Origin: Cardiocondyla obscurior
Lineage: Eukaryota; Arthropoda; Insecta; Hymenoptera; Formicidae
Direction of reading: 5' to 3'
Assembly (NCBI RefSeq): GCF_019399895.1
Contig: NC_091881.1
Span: 1,428,501 to 1,492,500, forward strand
DNA length: 64,000 bases
Of this stretch, positions 23,188 to 36,734 are shown piece after piece. The first letter of the stretch is position 1. Every line of letters begins with the position of its first letter. The position numbers were made by a program, and so were the translations under genes. Below the pieces are notes generated by a model, which saw only the letters and a list, made by a program, of their open reading frames with translations, had not been told where the DNA came from and ran no database searches.

Positions 23188-26050
23188 ATTGTTGAAGTTC
23201 ACTGTTTGGAAATTACCGAATTAATTCGATGTAAAATTGAAAGATTAACGCGGGTTTAGATGTAGCTAACTTACTCTACCGATTAAAAAGTCTTACTGAG
23301 CCGTAGTAAACTAATTAGCAGCACGCACAATACTATAGATACACATTCACAATCGGTGTTAATAGATCATCGCCAATCATTTGAATCGAACTTGCTATAA
23401 AAAGACTCTTATTTAGGACACCGTTGTGTCGCCGTCTCTTCGCAAGACAATTAACGTGCTTAAGCATTCAATTAAACATATGAATTTTCTAAATCGATAT
23501 ACTAATAGTTTTAAAAATTAATATTATACGACGTTAGTAATTGCCGGTAACAAATATTTTTATTATATTTTAATGTATAAAAATATTTAATTAATTTTAA
23601 GTCAATATAATTAATATTTGTTACTTTGGTTAATTTGATTCAAGACGATACAATCTATGGGAAAATTTGTAACATTTCTGACGTAGATGATAGCTATAGT
23701 TAGTTGGTTTCTTCGCACAGCGAACTAAGACGAACATGAAAACAATTATACATTATACGATACATCGTATCGTACATATAGCGGTTTGGCATTCCATCCT
23801 TTTAGAGGATTGCAGTGGTTTACTGACAGCTTGTACGCGAAAAAATAATCATCTGGCAACTGCCTTTAATCTCGATATATCAATCTCCACCAGCCAATCA
23901 GATAAAGCTTTGATGTTAAATCAAACTACTGATCTAACAACTAAAAATAATTCTGGGGAATCGCTTCATTACCATAATAAACGGCTCATTGCAAATAACT
24001 AAATTTAGAGCAGTTGCAGGTGCACGCTTTCATCGATTATCTTGATTTTATTAAATTGTTAACGTATGAATTTCATTTTTCGTATTCTGTAATTTTCAAC
24101 AATTTTTTTTTTTTACATTCTCTTTATCGTAAATTTACGTAATTATACAGTTTTATTTTTAATGTATAGAAGATACATTCGTTTAAAAATAAAACATTTT
24201 ATTTCTTATTTTTTTTTACCTTTGTTTAAATTTGTTTAAAATTAAACGATATTAATATCGTAACCTATCACATGTGTTTTAAGAACCTGACATTGACTTT
24301 GGGATGTTAGCCAAATTTAGCTTAGCCCAAAACAAATCAAAAGTTTAAAATATATTTATTAGTTAAAATTTTGTAAAATATAAATACATGTATAGCGCTG
24401 AAATTATGGTAATAAAGCAAAGTTTGAATTTAATAATATAACTAAAAAGCGGTGATAATGACTTGACTTTTCGGTTTATATTGGATTTTTTTTTTAATTT
24501 CCATAAATTTGATTGCAATAATATTAAATATCATAAATAACATACATTGTCGGTTTATACGTTTGACGATTCTTTAAATCTTTAAAATGTTATAAATTAG
24601 ATTTTGCGCTAGTGGTAACGGCGTGACATTCGTTCTCCTTTAAAGCTCGGGAAGGTAGTACAGATATTGCGTCTTGGTTTTCAAACAAATAACATATTAC
24701 TCAAAAGTCTTTCCGCCAGTTTCGAAAAGAGATTATGCATTTCACGATTCATTTACTTTTTCTCATTGTCAGTATCATTGAGTATCGTTATACCGTAACG
24801 AGCATGAGAGTGGCGCTTACGAAATTCTGGAGAAATTAAGAGAAACTGCGAGTGGCGATTAAAAGCATACTCTTGCTGACCAGCTTGAATTTGGATTCGT
24901 ATGATATAATTAGGCTGAAATATTTCAACAATAGGTTGATATTATTTAACGAACAGGTTGCGTAACTCGTTTCTGATTCAGTAGGAGAAAGGAAATTCTG
25001 GACTGTGTTGACGTATCGTGATCTTTTTAGACTAGTTACGTTTGAATGTGCATTGTTGGCGTATCGAATTAAGGAAACGTTGCTTGAATCCGGATGAGTA
25101 ACTAAAAACCTACATTTTCAACTTCTCGTGCAGAAAAATTCCGCAATCGTAACGGTATTATGTGCAAAATCACACAACATTTGACATAATTACTTGCACA
25201 TTAAATACTATTGCCATATGATGCTGTCCGATCGATATGTACCAGCACATTTTACGTGAATGCAAATCCGAAATCTGTCTGTGTTTGACATTGATTAATG
25301 TTATCTCATGTACTTGTCGATACGTATCGCGTATTAATTACGGGTATCGTTAAAGAGAAACTTCGATGAATCACACTTCGTGCTTATATTTTAATCAAAT
25401 TACATATGGAATGAAAAGTTTTATATTAACTCGTTATATTAAAATATCTACGTATTTATTCGGTATATAAAAAAAAAAGAAATCTACGTTTAGGTAATTA
25501 GTTGAAATGAAATAAATTAGGGGGGAAACAAATTAACGAATAGTATATGTTTGCTTATATCATTTTTATTCATTTGAAAGATTCACATATACACGTTAAT
25601 TATTAACGACATAATAAACAATGACATATAGACATTAGAATTTGAGTAGCGAGTCGCGAGTCGATAAGGGAAAAATGTCTCATAATACATACATATCACG
25701 TAATAATTATCATATAATGACCATATATATTTAACATTATGTATAGACATATACAGACGAAGTTTGTGTATGCGTGTGTCATATAATAACCACATATTTA
25801 ACATCGAAATAACATTAGGCGTGATTTAGTCTCGTGTTCGTGTATTTGTTTAGGTATGAGTGTACGTAACTCTGCCTACCTAAGAGCATCTATGCGGAAA
25901 GACGTAGAGACATGTGTATAATTGATTTAAGAACTAACTATATTTCTTTTTATATCTACTTTCACATGGACTTTATTCTTATACGTTAGAAATACATGTT
26001 CTATATAGAAGACAGTGAAGAAAAAAAGATGAAACGCTTGTAAAAGCATG
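23188..26050. other. Upstream region of the troponin C pair and intergenic sequence
   Basis: The first few hundred bases should hold the promoter of the single-site troponin C gene. A GGCTCAGTAAG on the minus strand near 23300 could be an initiator about 110 bp before the ATG. No coding exon is supported further right. Several poly-T and poly-A tracts and AT-rich runs fill 24.0-25.6 kb. Confidence 0.4.
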
Positions 26051-26201
26051 TTAAGGCGTCTACGCCCTTATCGAAAGAACTCCGAACGAACATCAGCGAT
26101 CGCGAGCATTCGCCGGTGACTTGCAGTGATTAATTTGTATATGAATATTCGCGTTTCGCTGTTCGTCCGGTGTTAATTCGCTAAACGTATACACACCTTT
26201 A
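26051..26201. mobile_element. Short inverted-repeat element, family member 1 of 3
   Basis: The ends are TTAAGGCGTCTACGCCCTTA on the left and, reverse-complemented, AAAGGTGTGTATACGTTTAG on the right, with pairing that continues for about 60 bp (CCGAACGAACA with TGTTCGTCCGG, GCGATCGCGAGCATTC with GAATATTCGCG). Its inner right half is like those of the elements at 39215 and 44352. It has no coding capacity. TTAA lies at the left edge but not intact at the right, so target-site type is undecided. Confidence 0.6.
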
Positions 26202-26457
26202 GACTAACGTGTCGTGTTTCGACCGTGTGGGTAACGTTTGCAATTCGTCTTTATGCCGTGTACGTAGTGTATACTGTAATGCTTGTCAATACAGATATGA
26301 GGTTTCTGGAGTCGTGCGAAGAAGCGACGTGTGAGCGAGCACCGAGATTACAAAGATACATCCTTCGATCAATAGTTAAGCTCCATTTATCGTCCTTACA
26401 CGCGGGTGGGTCCTGGGTGGGATCGTCGATAATTTCGTTTACACGTCCCGCTGACGC

Positions 26458-26548
26458 ACACATACGTGCGTATGTGTATGTATATATGTATATATACGTA
26501 TAAATATATATAGATGTATACATATACATATATATATGTATATCATAG
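26458..26548. repeat. TA/TG-rich simple repeat
   Basis: Alternating purine-pyrimidine sequence made of TATATG, TATACG and TGTATG words. It accounts for the low-complexity tyrosine/isoleucine-rich frames seen on both strands here, which I do not call as genes. Confidence 0.8.
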
Positions 26549-29500
26549 GTATCGTCGTGCTTGCGCACATACGCGTTTACGCGTCTTCAGGGTATCGCGC
26601 GCTATTAAATGAAGTAAGTATGAGGAGCAGGTCGTGTTCCCGTCGGGCGTACCGACAACGATCCGACCACATTGTAAGACGCTGTACAAAAATATCCGCT
26701 TATAATAATTAGTAATAATAATTCGGCGCGCCCGACGAGCCGGCTCCTACCGATATGTCTCGACATGGTTCTGCGGGCTCGACGTTCGGCGATCTATAAT
26801 CTTTTCGGCCACCGCGGCAGCTGACAAGTATTCTTCACTGCGCGTTATTCGTGAAACTTTAGAACTGGAAACAATTCCTCTTTGACTTTATTCAATTTTT
26901 ATTCAAGTAGAAGTTGTAGAAGACGCAGACAATTTTATACGCAAGCACGAGTACAGTGCTTTTTCATGTACAGTAATCAGAGTGCCTTAGCAGTATGCCG
27001 CTATGATGTTCGGCAGAAAAGATTAGAGTCGCGCAAACTCCCGTTTTCGCTTTTGCCTCTAAAATTTATCTAAAGATATATTCTAACATTCGAGCCGGAA
27101 GTTCTTTAACGAACCGAATTTTCATATTAGCAAATGATTAATTTGAAGCAAACTTTTGCCGCGATGACATCTTTGCATTATCGATTTAGTAAAAAATAAA
27201 ATAAATATGTATAACAGATAAATATTCGATTTTAAACATTTTTATAAAAATAATTAAAATATAAAATAAGCAATGGGCATTTTTTATTATATTTCTGAAC
27301 AGCAATTTTTTTTTTTTTTTGTACAATAGCGTAGTATGCATTCTGAACTTCTGACTCGGGTAATTATGCTATTTAGCTAATTTTACTTTCATCTCTATCA
27401 ACTTTTTTTTATACTTTAATGCTGTTCACACACTGTCGTTTTCTTTTTCTCTTTAATAATCACAAATAAAGATTTCAAAGTAGTTGCAAATTATTTGCAT
27501 ATATTTATAAAGAAAAAAAAGACGGTTAGTTGATCAGATATGCCTCGTACGAATCCTAAGCTAAATGTAGGGCCTGCAGAGGATCGCATTCGGCGTATCA
27601 TTAATTTTTATTATTTAACGTATCAAGACAGATCGATATACTACGCATGCTGTTTTATTAAAATAAAAATACTGTAATTGACACAATGAAATAAAGCAGT
27701 ATACAAGAAAGGGGACTCTATGGATTTTAAATCATAAAAATTAATTTTACAACGCCAGTGTGCGTCCAGCAGGTTTTATATTATTATCAATAACTTTTTA
27801 GAAAAAACATTTAGTGCATATATGTATATATAAGAGATATAGGTATATATAATATATATCTTTTATAATTGTAAAATAATGCGTAATAATATATATATAT
27901 ATATTATATGTAACGTACATATATATGTATATATATATGTATATGTTAACAAATAAATTCTCTTAAATCTCGTACGTTCACGATATGTATACGATCTTTA
28001 GTCGTTATAGCTTCGTCAAGCCTTAAATCGACTTAGTTAATCAATGTATCTTACAAGTAGACTTGGGCGTATAAATGATATGTGTACGTGTGTATATGAT
28101 ATCGTCGCGCGTCTCTGCCTACGCATTCGAAAGGGAAGATCTCAGCTCGAAAATTAATTTGCTACATTAATCATATAACTTTTCTGAAGTATACGTAATA
28201 ATTTTATTACGTTAAATTAGCCATAAATAAACAAACTTATCGGATTTCAATTTTTATTTTGAAATTACATGAAATCTTACAGTAAAATATAATTTTTTCT
28301 TTGAATTAATAAGTTAAAGCAGAATATGTTCTCAATATCTTTGTCCGCACTGAAATACGGAATCCAAATGTTTTCTGACAGCATTGAAATTCACTTTCGA
28401 AAATCTCGGCTTGACACGCCATGTATCGCATAACTTTAATATTTCGCCATGCGATCCATGCGTCTTATAAATAATGCCTTAGGCTTAATTCTATCTTATT
28501 TTCATACGGTATCGAATAGCAAAACACATGTTACTTTCTGCGTTAGCACTGTCCTGTGAACTACATGTCTTGGATCGATCGATCTTCCGCGCGTTTACGC
28601 CAAGAAAAGGTCTTGGTCGCCGAATATATTTGCCGAACAACTTTTCGAATCGAAACGCGCGAAAATATATATTCTCATATGCCACGATCTTACGTACGTA
28701 AGCGGAAATTACTGTTAACAGAAGTGAAATCTTTTAAACACAACTGACGAATATTAGGCTCCAAATATTTGTGTCTCGTGTTTCGTGATCGTCGCGAGCA
28801 CGTGCATCGCATATGTTTCCTTCTGTAAGATGATGCAATTTTAGTGCACACGTGAACTGTCGCGGCGGTGAAGTAGCCGTGTCGTAAAGCGAACGCAACG
28901 AGGCGTTTGAATAATCGCGTTTGTACTCTACCGGCTTTGACAAGTGTCGGTTTCCTGTTGAGAGTATCGTTGAGAGTATTACGTGTCATCAGCACAGTCG
29001 TTATCTCATTTCGCGTAGTCGGGTCTTTGCGAATCGAGTTAAGTATTGGGACGATCTCAAGATCTTAACGGGCGGGGACATTCTAGCAGAAAACTCAATA
29101 GAAGATAAATTACGCGCGTTATTTTATTTTTAATCCTCGGTTTTAATTGACTCATTTTATATCTTGATCAATACGAACCGTTTATGGTATAACGAATTTA
29201 ATCAAGTTTGAATGACCCACTTTCGGACGGTTTGTATTTCTGATGAACATAAAACGTTTTGTCCGATCGAGTAATTAAATCTTAAAAAAAAAAACAAAAA
29301 AAAATTTTTTCGGTTAACATAAAGAACGATATTCACTCGCAGATCGTGGAAGATCGTGACATGTGAAAAATGCGAGGGTGTCCACTGTTCGCAGCACTTT
29401 GTTCAACAGGAACGTATTGATATGTATATAACGAGTGGCCCGAAAATCTGACTTTCGGTCACTCGAATCCGCTAATGAGTATACTACGCCTCGCGCCGCG

Positions 29501-31015
29501 AGCTTAATGGATAACCACGAAATAATTGGCAACGATGCTGATATGTAACGTTCTGGTGAAGAAAACTCGTGCGTTCTTCGCGAGCGAGATTTCTACGGTC
29601 CACTGATCGATCGTGCGATCGATTCTTGTTCCTAGCAATCGCTCAGATCCTATACCATCAAATCACAAAAAGAAAAAGCAGCGACACTTCGCTGCTTAAT
29701 AAGAACTAAAAGTATGCACTTCATTAGTTTTTAACCCGGTAAAAGTCTCACCGACGATTTATCATTAACAGATCGCAAGTTTAGATATGCACTGTAGTTG
29801 CCATGGTTCTTTGTAATTCGATCGTAAAGCATCTGAGAGTTCTATAAATAACAATGACATTATTAGAAATAAATCCATCGCATAGCAAATATATCTCCTA
29901 CGCACTGCTCGTTATATTAATATCTAGCGATCCTGCAATGTCTCTGATTATCATTTCGACATGCGGAAGTTGAAAGGGATTGCTCATGATACTGACTTAC
30001 TGCAACGATTAACTTTTACACGATCATTGTACTTTCACGAATTGCATTTCACGGGCTTGATCATACGCAGGGAATAAACATTGGCTGATCATTAAGCGCT
30101 ACTGCAAAAATTGATATATGTATATTATAGTACTCGTAATTTAGAAACTACAGTGAAAAGAAATCTAAATATTTCGGCATAGTAGTTTCTCGCGGGCAAT
30201 AGATTGTCATATCGAAGTAATCGAATCAAAGGCTCGACAAGAATTTTTATAATTCTGATTCGACTTAAGAAAAAAAAAAAGAAAAAGAGAATTATCTCGG
30301 AAGCATCTGGCAAGTGCACAGAAAATTTTCAAAGCGTACTGAATTATTAAAAAATCGATTGTCGCGGTTACCAAACGCTGTTTGATTGTCCACGCGGGAT
30401 CGCATCGCATGAACGCGTGTTTATACAGAAAAAGCAACCGTTGCTACGCGTATAACATACCTTCTCGCACACAAACAGACATATGTCCTCGCGTGCCTTC
30501 TGGGAAATAATAAAAAGCAGCTCGGAGGGCGAAAGAATCAATCATTCCTACCCTTCGATCGTAGCAATCCGTTCGAATAATGTATAATGTTAGATGCTCG
30601 AGGCTTCTTTCGTCAGCCAGTGTTCAAATCTTGTTATATATTCGGCCGATCGTGACAAACGGACATCGTGATAATGCGCCAACTTTTCGTGTCGTAACTC
30701 CCTCGCGCCATTTCCACAACAGGCGTCTATCACGAATGCGTTACATTATCGCGATGATACGCGATAAGGTAATACATTTTTTTTTTTTCAATTTCTGCAA
30801 GGGGGATGGTTATCGTGACGCGTCTCCGCTATCGCGCCACGATTACCTTGAGAAGCAAGGAATTCTTTTTTTTTTATAGAACTAAATAACGAAATTTATA
30901 ATAATCTACAGTAATTATGAGCCGCTAATGAAAACAGTAAATACAATTATCGATCGTTTCGTCGATATCGACACGAAAAGTTGGCCGTCTGTTATCACGA
31001 TGCAGCTTTACGAGA
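26549..31015. other. Intergenic region and 3' flank of the leucine-rich-repeat gene
   Basis: No coding exon is supported. The rightmost part should hold the 3' untranslated region of the leucine-rich-repeat gene, whose stop is at 31016-31018. CpG-rich patches lie at 26600-26830, 28480-28990 and 29330-29640; frames of 60-100 codons there lack recognisable features. Poly-T and poly-A runs occur at 27310, 29285 and 30780. Confidence 0.45.
27815..27950. repeat. AT-alternating low-complexity tract
   Basis: Runs of TATATA, ATATGTATAT and similar, including uninterrupted AT blocks near 27887-27906 and 27918-27945. It is a simple-sequence tract without further structure. Confidence 0.75.
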
Positions 31016-34000
31016 TTACACTAAAACAGCCATAAAAACGATCAACGGTAGTGTCGCGTCGACGTACATTCTACATCCAGTAGCCGACGACGAGAACTTC
31101 CCTGCGTTCTTGCCCGCGCAGCCCATCCTTTCGAGCGGAATATTTTGTACGGAATATTCACGATGTTCCGCAGCCATCATACAGACCGTCCGCTTCTTTG
31201 ACATCATTTCGTCGTCCTTGTCGCGCAAATTTGAAAGCCACGCGGCGTACCATCGCAACTCGCAGTCGCAAATCAAAGGGTTATCTGCGCGAGAGAAAAA
31301 CGAAGCGAAAGAGAAGTAAAATTGATAAAATCGTACAAAATAACTTGAACTTATATTGATATCCGTTTCTATTAAAAATATATTTTCAACGATCGTGATG
31401 TTATTTAATTCGATATCTTTTAATTTTTAAAAAGCTCTATACATAGTATGTGAAAGAGATATTAATGACTCTTAAAATATATTTTATTAGTTTGAATATT
31501 AAAATTAATGATTATTAATGAGATTAGATAAAAAAAAAATTAACAAAAGTTTCGGAATTATTATACGAATATTATATTTGACGAATATGAGAGAAAAGCG
31601 ATATTATTAATAAACGTAGGATAAAAAAAAAGTGGCATACCTGTCATATCGATGTGACGTAGAGTGTCAACGATGTTTTCCGTAACTTCTTCTGAGATGT
31701 GTGTGAGTCTGTTGTTTTGCAAATTTAGGGTTTCTAACGAATTGAGATTTTCGAATACCAGAGGCGGAAGGACTTTAATCCTGAAAAGATCACATAGCAA
31801 TGTAGATAATTTCGCTTGTTTAGGAAAACAAAAATCCTCTTTGATCTAAATGTACTTCTAAGTGTATGCGTATAAGAAGAATATATTACATATTTTTCTG
31901 CAGATTAAGGAAAGTAATAGAATCTCCGTAGCCCGTGAAAGCGTCCTCCGGCAATACCGTGATGTTATTTGCCCGCAAATCAAGGTGACGTAAGCGATGC
32001 AAACGTCGTAGAGCGTCGCTCGGTACCGAATGCAAATTATTATCTCCCAGTCGTAGATATTGTAGATTTTCTAAAACAAAAAATTGAAATTTACGAGAAA
32101 AGACGTATTAAAAAAAAAATATTAATTAACATAAAAGTAAATATCCATTTGACGTAAACTGCTTCGTTACGTGAAGAGTATTAATAATAGTTCTCACAAG
32201 GGTTACGACACGCTCAAACAAACTTCTTTAGATGAATTGTAACTAGTTATAAATAAATCAAGCTACTCGTAGTGATGAATAAACAGTCGATCGATCGGGA
32301 AGAATTTACGCAAGCATGACTCAAATATTTCGTTCGAGAGCTTTAATTGGATCCTTCAACACTGGCGAAAATAATACATGATTGAGAAGTTCTAAATGAA
32401 TATGTTCTCTAGTAACAAATTTTAATTAAATATTGGACAGTGGATAAAAAAAAAAAATGTTTAAAAGATATTTGAGAATAATTCTATATCAAGGAAAAAA
32501 ATGCATACTGCTGTAATATAATTCATAAATTTATATTAATATAAATAAAAAAAACAAGATATATTCTAATTTGATAAAAGCATTTTGCAATTAATATCCT
32601 TTTGCTTTTATTTTTTGATATATAAAATTATTCCAAACAAAATACCAAAATATTGGTTTATCTGTTATATTTATATTTTATAAATGACTGTTGATTTGAC
32701 GAAGTTTGATTTATCTCGATTGCCAAGTTGTTCAAATGAACCGTCGATGTTCACACAAGGCTTTGGCGAAATATTATTTTGATAGTCGTGTTTGCGTTAA
32801 TAGGATGCAATGAGATGAAAGGTAGTTTGTAAAGTGTCGTTCGCTCATTTATATCCACGTTCCCAAAGGAGACCGATTGCATCGCTGTAGCGTGCGGTAA
32901 ATTTAAATGCTAAGCAGTTGTATCGTTCGCGACGATAAATAAAGTAGAACGTGATCTGCAAAGACTGCGGAAATTTTATGGTAAACTGAATCGCACACAA
33001 ATGTTGTGGCTACATTGAGAAATCGGGGTTTCAGGCGGTTTATCGATTCTACTTTGAATTATTCAACAACTTATAATTATTTCAGAGAAGTTAACAAATG
33101 AAAATTTAAACTAACCATTGTACTCTTATTATTGACAAAAAAAAAATTGTTGGTAAAAAAATTGCTACATACATTAATAAATTAAAATTTAAAATGTTTG
33201 ATTTGAGAGAAGCAGCTAAAAGAATGATTTTAGTATCAGTTCCACTATTATTTGAACATATTATCGTAAATGTTACGTTCGTGTATCCCCAGTTAACGAG
33301 TTGAACACATTTACGTTAAATTGTAACTACACTTACCCTCAAGACCGATGAACGCATTGGCATCCACGTGGGTAATCTGATTTCCGTCGAGTTCCAAAGA
33401 GTTTAATTGCGTCAAGTGGGAGAATACACGCGCCGGAACCTCGCGAAGGTGATTGTGCGCCAATCCTAATGAATCGAGCGCTTTCAGTCCTGAAAGGGTA
33501 AAACGTTTTATCGATGAGCCCATTTCATTTAATTGTATGAAATACTCGTTACGCGTTCATTTTATAAAAGCGCTTTATTTATATGCAAATTGAATACATA
33601 TAGCAGATATTTAAAAAAGAAGTCGGTTTAATTAAAATTACAATTATTCCGTGAAATAAAATTGGCAAAAGCTGACTTGTTAAAAAAAAAAAAAAATATA
33701 TATCGTGCGAAATAAGAAGAATTTTACCTTCGAAATCTCCTTCTGATATAGTAGATATGCGATTCTCTTGCATTTCTAATTTCTTCAATAACTCTAATGA
33801 AGATAAAGCTTGAGTTGGAATCCTCGTGAGTTCGTTTCCGCCTAGATTAAGTCTCTTGAGTCTCCGACTAAAAGCATGAGATTTAGAGAAAATTATTTAA
33901 ATTAAGCTAAACTATTGAGATTTCTTTTTGTTAAAAGCTTCTTATAATAATGTAAAAGTTAAAGTTATAAATTTAGGATTTAGTTATTCGAAATTAATTG

Positions 34001-35279
34001 TTAGCCGAGTGGATTTTCGTCAAGTTTCGAGTATCTTTTTTAGGTTTTAAAAAATATTATTCTGATTTAGTTTTTACTCGACTTCCAAGCAGCATAGAAT
34101 AGTATAATTTCAATAAACAACAGTGACTTACTTATCGAGTCCTTTGAAAGCATCTGCTTCTATAGTGGAAATTTTGTTCTCATAAAGGGTGAGAATTTCG
34201 AGTGTGTCGAGACCTTCGAAAGCCCTGCCGTGGATGGCTGTGATTTTATTACGGTTTAAATTCAAAATCAGGAGATGGTGAAGGTCTCGCAACGCGATAG
34301 ATGGAACGCTACTCAGCGAATTTTGGGAGAGATCCAGCTGTGTCAATCCCGTTCCTGTAAGGAAGTGTGTTACTTGATTCTGTATTTGCGTTCGCGGAAT
34401 AGCTTTATATAAACTTTATAATTTGACCGATGTTGCCTTCGAAAATCTCTTTAATCTAATATAATATCTATATAATTTTATGTATTCCCATTTTATTCAA
34501 TGAACATTTTCTTTGTTAATACATATTTGATAAAACATAGCGTATAAATTTGAGCTTTATTATTCATAGTTACGTTTTGAAAAGGAATTTTTGAATGTAA
34601 TGTATACTTTTAACTATGCGGGTTAATGTAATTGAATAATGTCGCGTTGAGATATCTCGCGTTCTCATTAAACTCCTAGCACACGCAATGTAATATCTTC
34701 GCTTATCTTGAACACGATAGGTGTAAAAAAAACTTATTTTACAATTTTTTATAATTAATTCCGAATGTGGACGGTTGCGAAAACATTTTAAAAGATTTAA
34801 AGGACAGGTTAAATTCGCGATCGATTTTAAATTAATTTCTGCGACTGAACGCTTTTAATGTTGACTTAAAAATTTTTTATGCATTTCCAATATAAACGAA
34901 TATTGTTCGTACACTCACCGATAGAACTAAGGGAAGATTCTTCGAGTACCGCGAGGCTACTGTTGTGGATAGTGAGGTGGCGTATGTCGAGTCCGAGGAA
35001 TACATATCCTTGCAATTTAGGCAGGTTGTTATGCCTGAGCCTAAGATAGAATATTATGAGATTTGGCCTCCCTTTAAGCACGGCCATGGCCTTGGAAATG
35101 TGCTGCAAGTCGGTGGACTCGCACACAATGTCCAGGCCGGATTTTTTTACGCTGCAGTAACAGGGCGCGATCTCGCCGTGAGACGGACAGACCTGCGACG
35201 TTTGCGCTAAGCTCGTCGCTAAAACGAGGCATAGCAACCACATCAGCCGCCACACATCCGATAGAGCTTGCTCCCTCAT
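31016..35279 (-). CDS. Secreted/GPI-anchored leucine-rich-repeat protein, complete, seven coding exons
   Basis: Minus-strand coding exons are 35279-34919, 34354-34132, 33867-33728, 33489-33337, 32070-31890, 31780-31641 and 31284-31016. All junctions are GT-AG, the phases agree and the total is 1467 nt, or 488 residues plus TAA. Residues 1-25 are a signal peptide with a hydrophobic LMWLLCLVLATSLA core. An N-terminal cysteine cap follows (Cys31, Cys40, Cys42, Cys53). About a dozen leucine-rich repeats of the LxxLxLxxNxL type span roughly residues 75-400, for example LTQLDLSQNSL and LETLNLQNNRL. Then comes a C-terminal cap (NPLICDCELRW, with later Cys residues). The chain ends in a short hydrophobic tail (LPLIVFMAVLV) with no cytoplasmic residues, as in GPI-anchored proteins such as connectin. 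It is likely a cell-surface adhesion or matrix protein; I cannot name the orthologue (a CG14762-like or connectin-like insect protein is possible). ATG at 35279 was chosen because the frame upstream has no other ATG. Confidence 0.93.
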
Positions 35280-35519
35280 TTTTCGTGCGACTCCACGCTT
35301 CTCCCCCACAACTTTGTCACAATGGCCGACCTTTCCGTGCCTTACTTTCGCCCTCCGTGTCTATCCCCTTGGCGTTCACTCTCGCTTTTTGTCGGCCGTA
35401 CGCCTCTTTCCAATCTTCCCCTCGCGCCGTCTCCGTTTCTGTACCTGCAGCCTGCTACTTAGCCTCTGCTCCTCTCATATCCATTGTTCGCTCTGCCACG
35501 GTGTACCAGTACACCGAGT
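35280..35519 (-). promoter_or_regulatory. Probable 5' untranslated leader of the leucine-rich-repeat gene, with a short upstream frame
   Basis: On the minus strand a plausible acceptor (CGTTAATTTGCAG) ends at 35520, so the first coding exon would begin at 35519 with about 240 nt of leader. Inside it an upstream ATG at 35484 opens a 9-codon frame (peptide MDMRGAEAK) that stops with TAG at 35455-35457, well before the true start. Such a frame could damp translation. The leader is rich in CT on the plus strand and unlike the AT-rich neighbourhood. This is inferred from splice-like signals only. Confidence 0.4.
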
Positions 35520-36734
35520 CTGCAAATTAACGGAAGTTTGATAAATCAGAGAGAAATAGAATGGAACGCGATAGCAGTCAAAAACAGGAAATTTAATATA
35601 AATACATTATATACTCTCGAACAACTTCTTTAGTTATGAGACATAATAGAGACTGTGGCTCGTGCAAATCAAATTGATATTAATTTTTAATTATAACGCG
35701 GAAAAATTTTTAGTCTACTTGTTAATATTATGCAGGTTGATACTTGGTTACGAAAATAATAACAGAAAATGTATATTATATTAACAATTTCTTTGCTTAT
35801 TCAAACGTAACGTATCTTTTTACAAGTTGTTTAAAATACTCATGGATATATGCAGTTACGGGAAATGCTACGACACAATAACATCGCTAAAATAGTGCAA
35901 TATTTATTCAATTTCCCTTCATTTTAATATTTATTCAATAACTGTGTACTTTATATAGAAATGGAAGATGGAAATTCGCTGGAATTATTACTAGTGTAGA
36001 ATATAGGACGTACATTCTGGCACGAAGCAATAATGGTGTATACGAGCGGTATTTTAATCGCACTGGCGTACCGCAAACTTATAATACGAAAATATTCATG
36101 TATAATAAACGTCAGCTTATTGGCAGCTGCGATAACTGCGCGAAACTTTTATGTAGATTTGTTAATAACTATAACATTATATTTTCATATTTATTTGATA
36201 AATCTATAAGTAACATTACAATGCTGATAACGTCTTCGTAAAAATTTATAAAAAAAAGCTAACGTACATGAACACATATCGAAAAGTAACGAATCACTTT
36301 GTTCTTTATTACGTATGTGTTAAGATCGAACACTTCTGAAATGATTAATTAGAAAGAATTTATTCTTTTTTTTTTTTTTAATAGATTAAAAATTTGCTCG
36401 TTTTATTAAATTTATAATTTAAGAAAGTAATAATTTTCATTGAAAACGCCTTGATTAAAATTTTTTTTAATAACTGAAATTACGACGTAAGCACTGGTAA
36501 CACTTTATGTTTGAATATATTAGTATTTTATTTTATAATTAAATGTTTTTAAATAGGTTTTACTTTGAAAATGGAATTCTAATTTAAAGATTAATAATTA
36601 AACGTTTGAAGAGAGATATTTGTTACTGATACCTCCGATCAAATTACATTTTAACATTAGTATGTGTGTTCATTATATAATAAGCTCGCGACCTCATAAC
36701 GTGTTTAATTGCTTTGTCAACCATTTAAACTCAC
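35520..36734 (-). other. Putative first intron of the leucine-rich-repeat gene
   Basis: A good donor (GGCTCG then GTGAGTTTAAAT) ends at 36735 on the minus strand, and the acceptor described for the leader lies at 35520. Together they would make a 1.2 kb 5' intron and place the first exon at 36735 and higher. The interior is AT-rich with no coding signal. RNA evidence would be needed to confirm the pairing. Confidence 0.35.

Noticed and set aside
23394..23403. CTATAAAAAG, a good TATA box on the plus strand upstream of the troponin pair
   Set aside because: The troponin genes run on the minus strand and no plus-strand exon follows; I could not connect it with a transcript.
26251..26568. Overlapping frames of 92 and 105 codons rich in Tyr and Ile
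   Set aside because: They are products of the TA/TG simple repeat.
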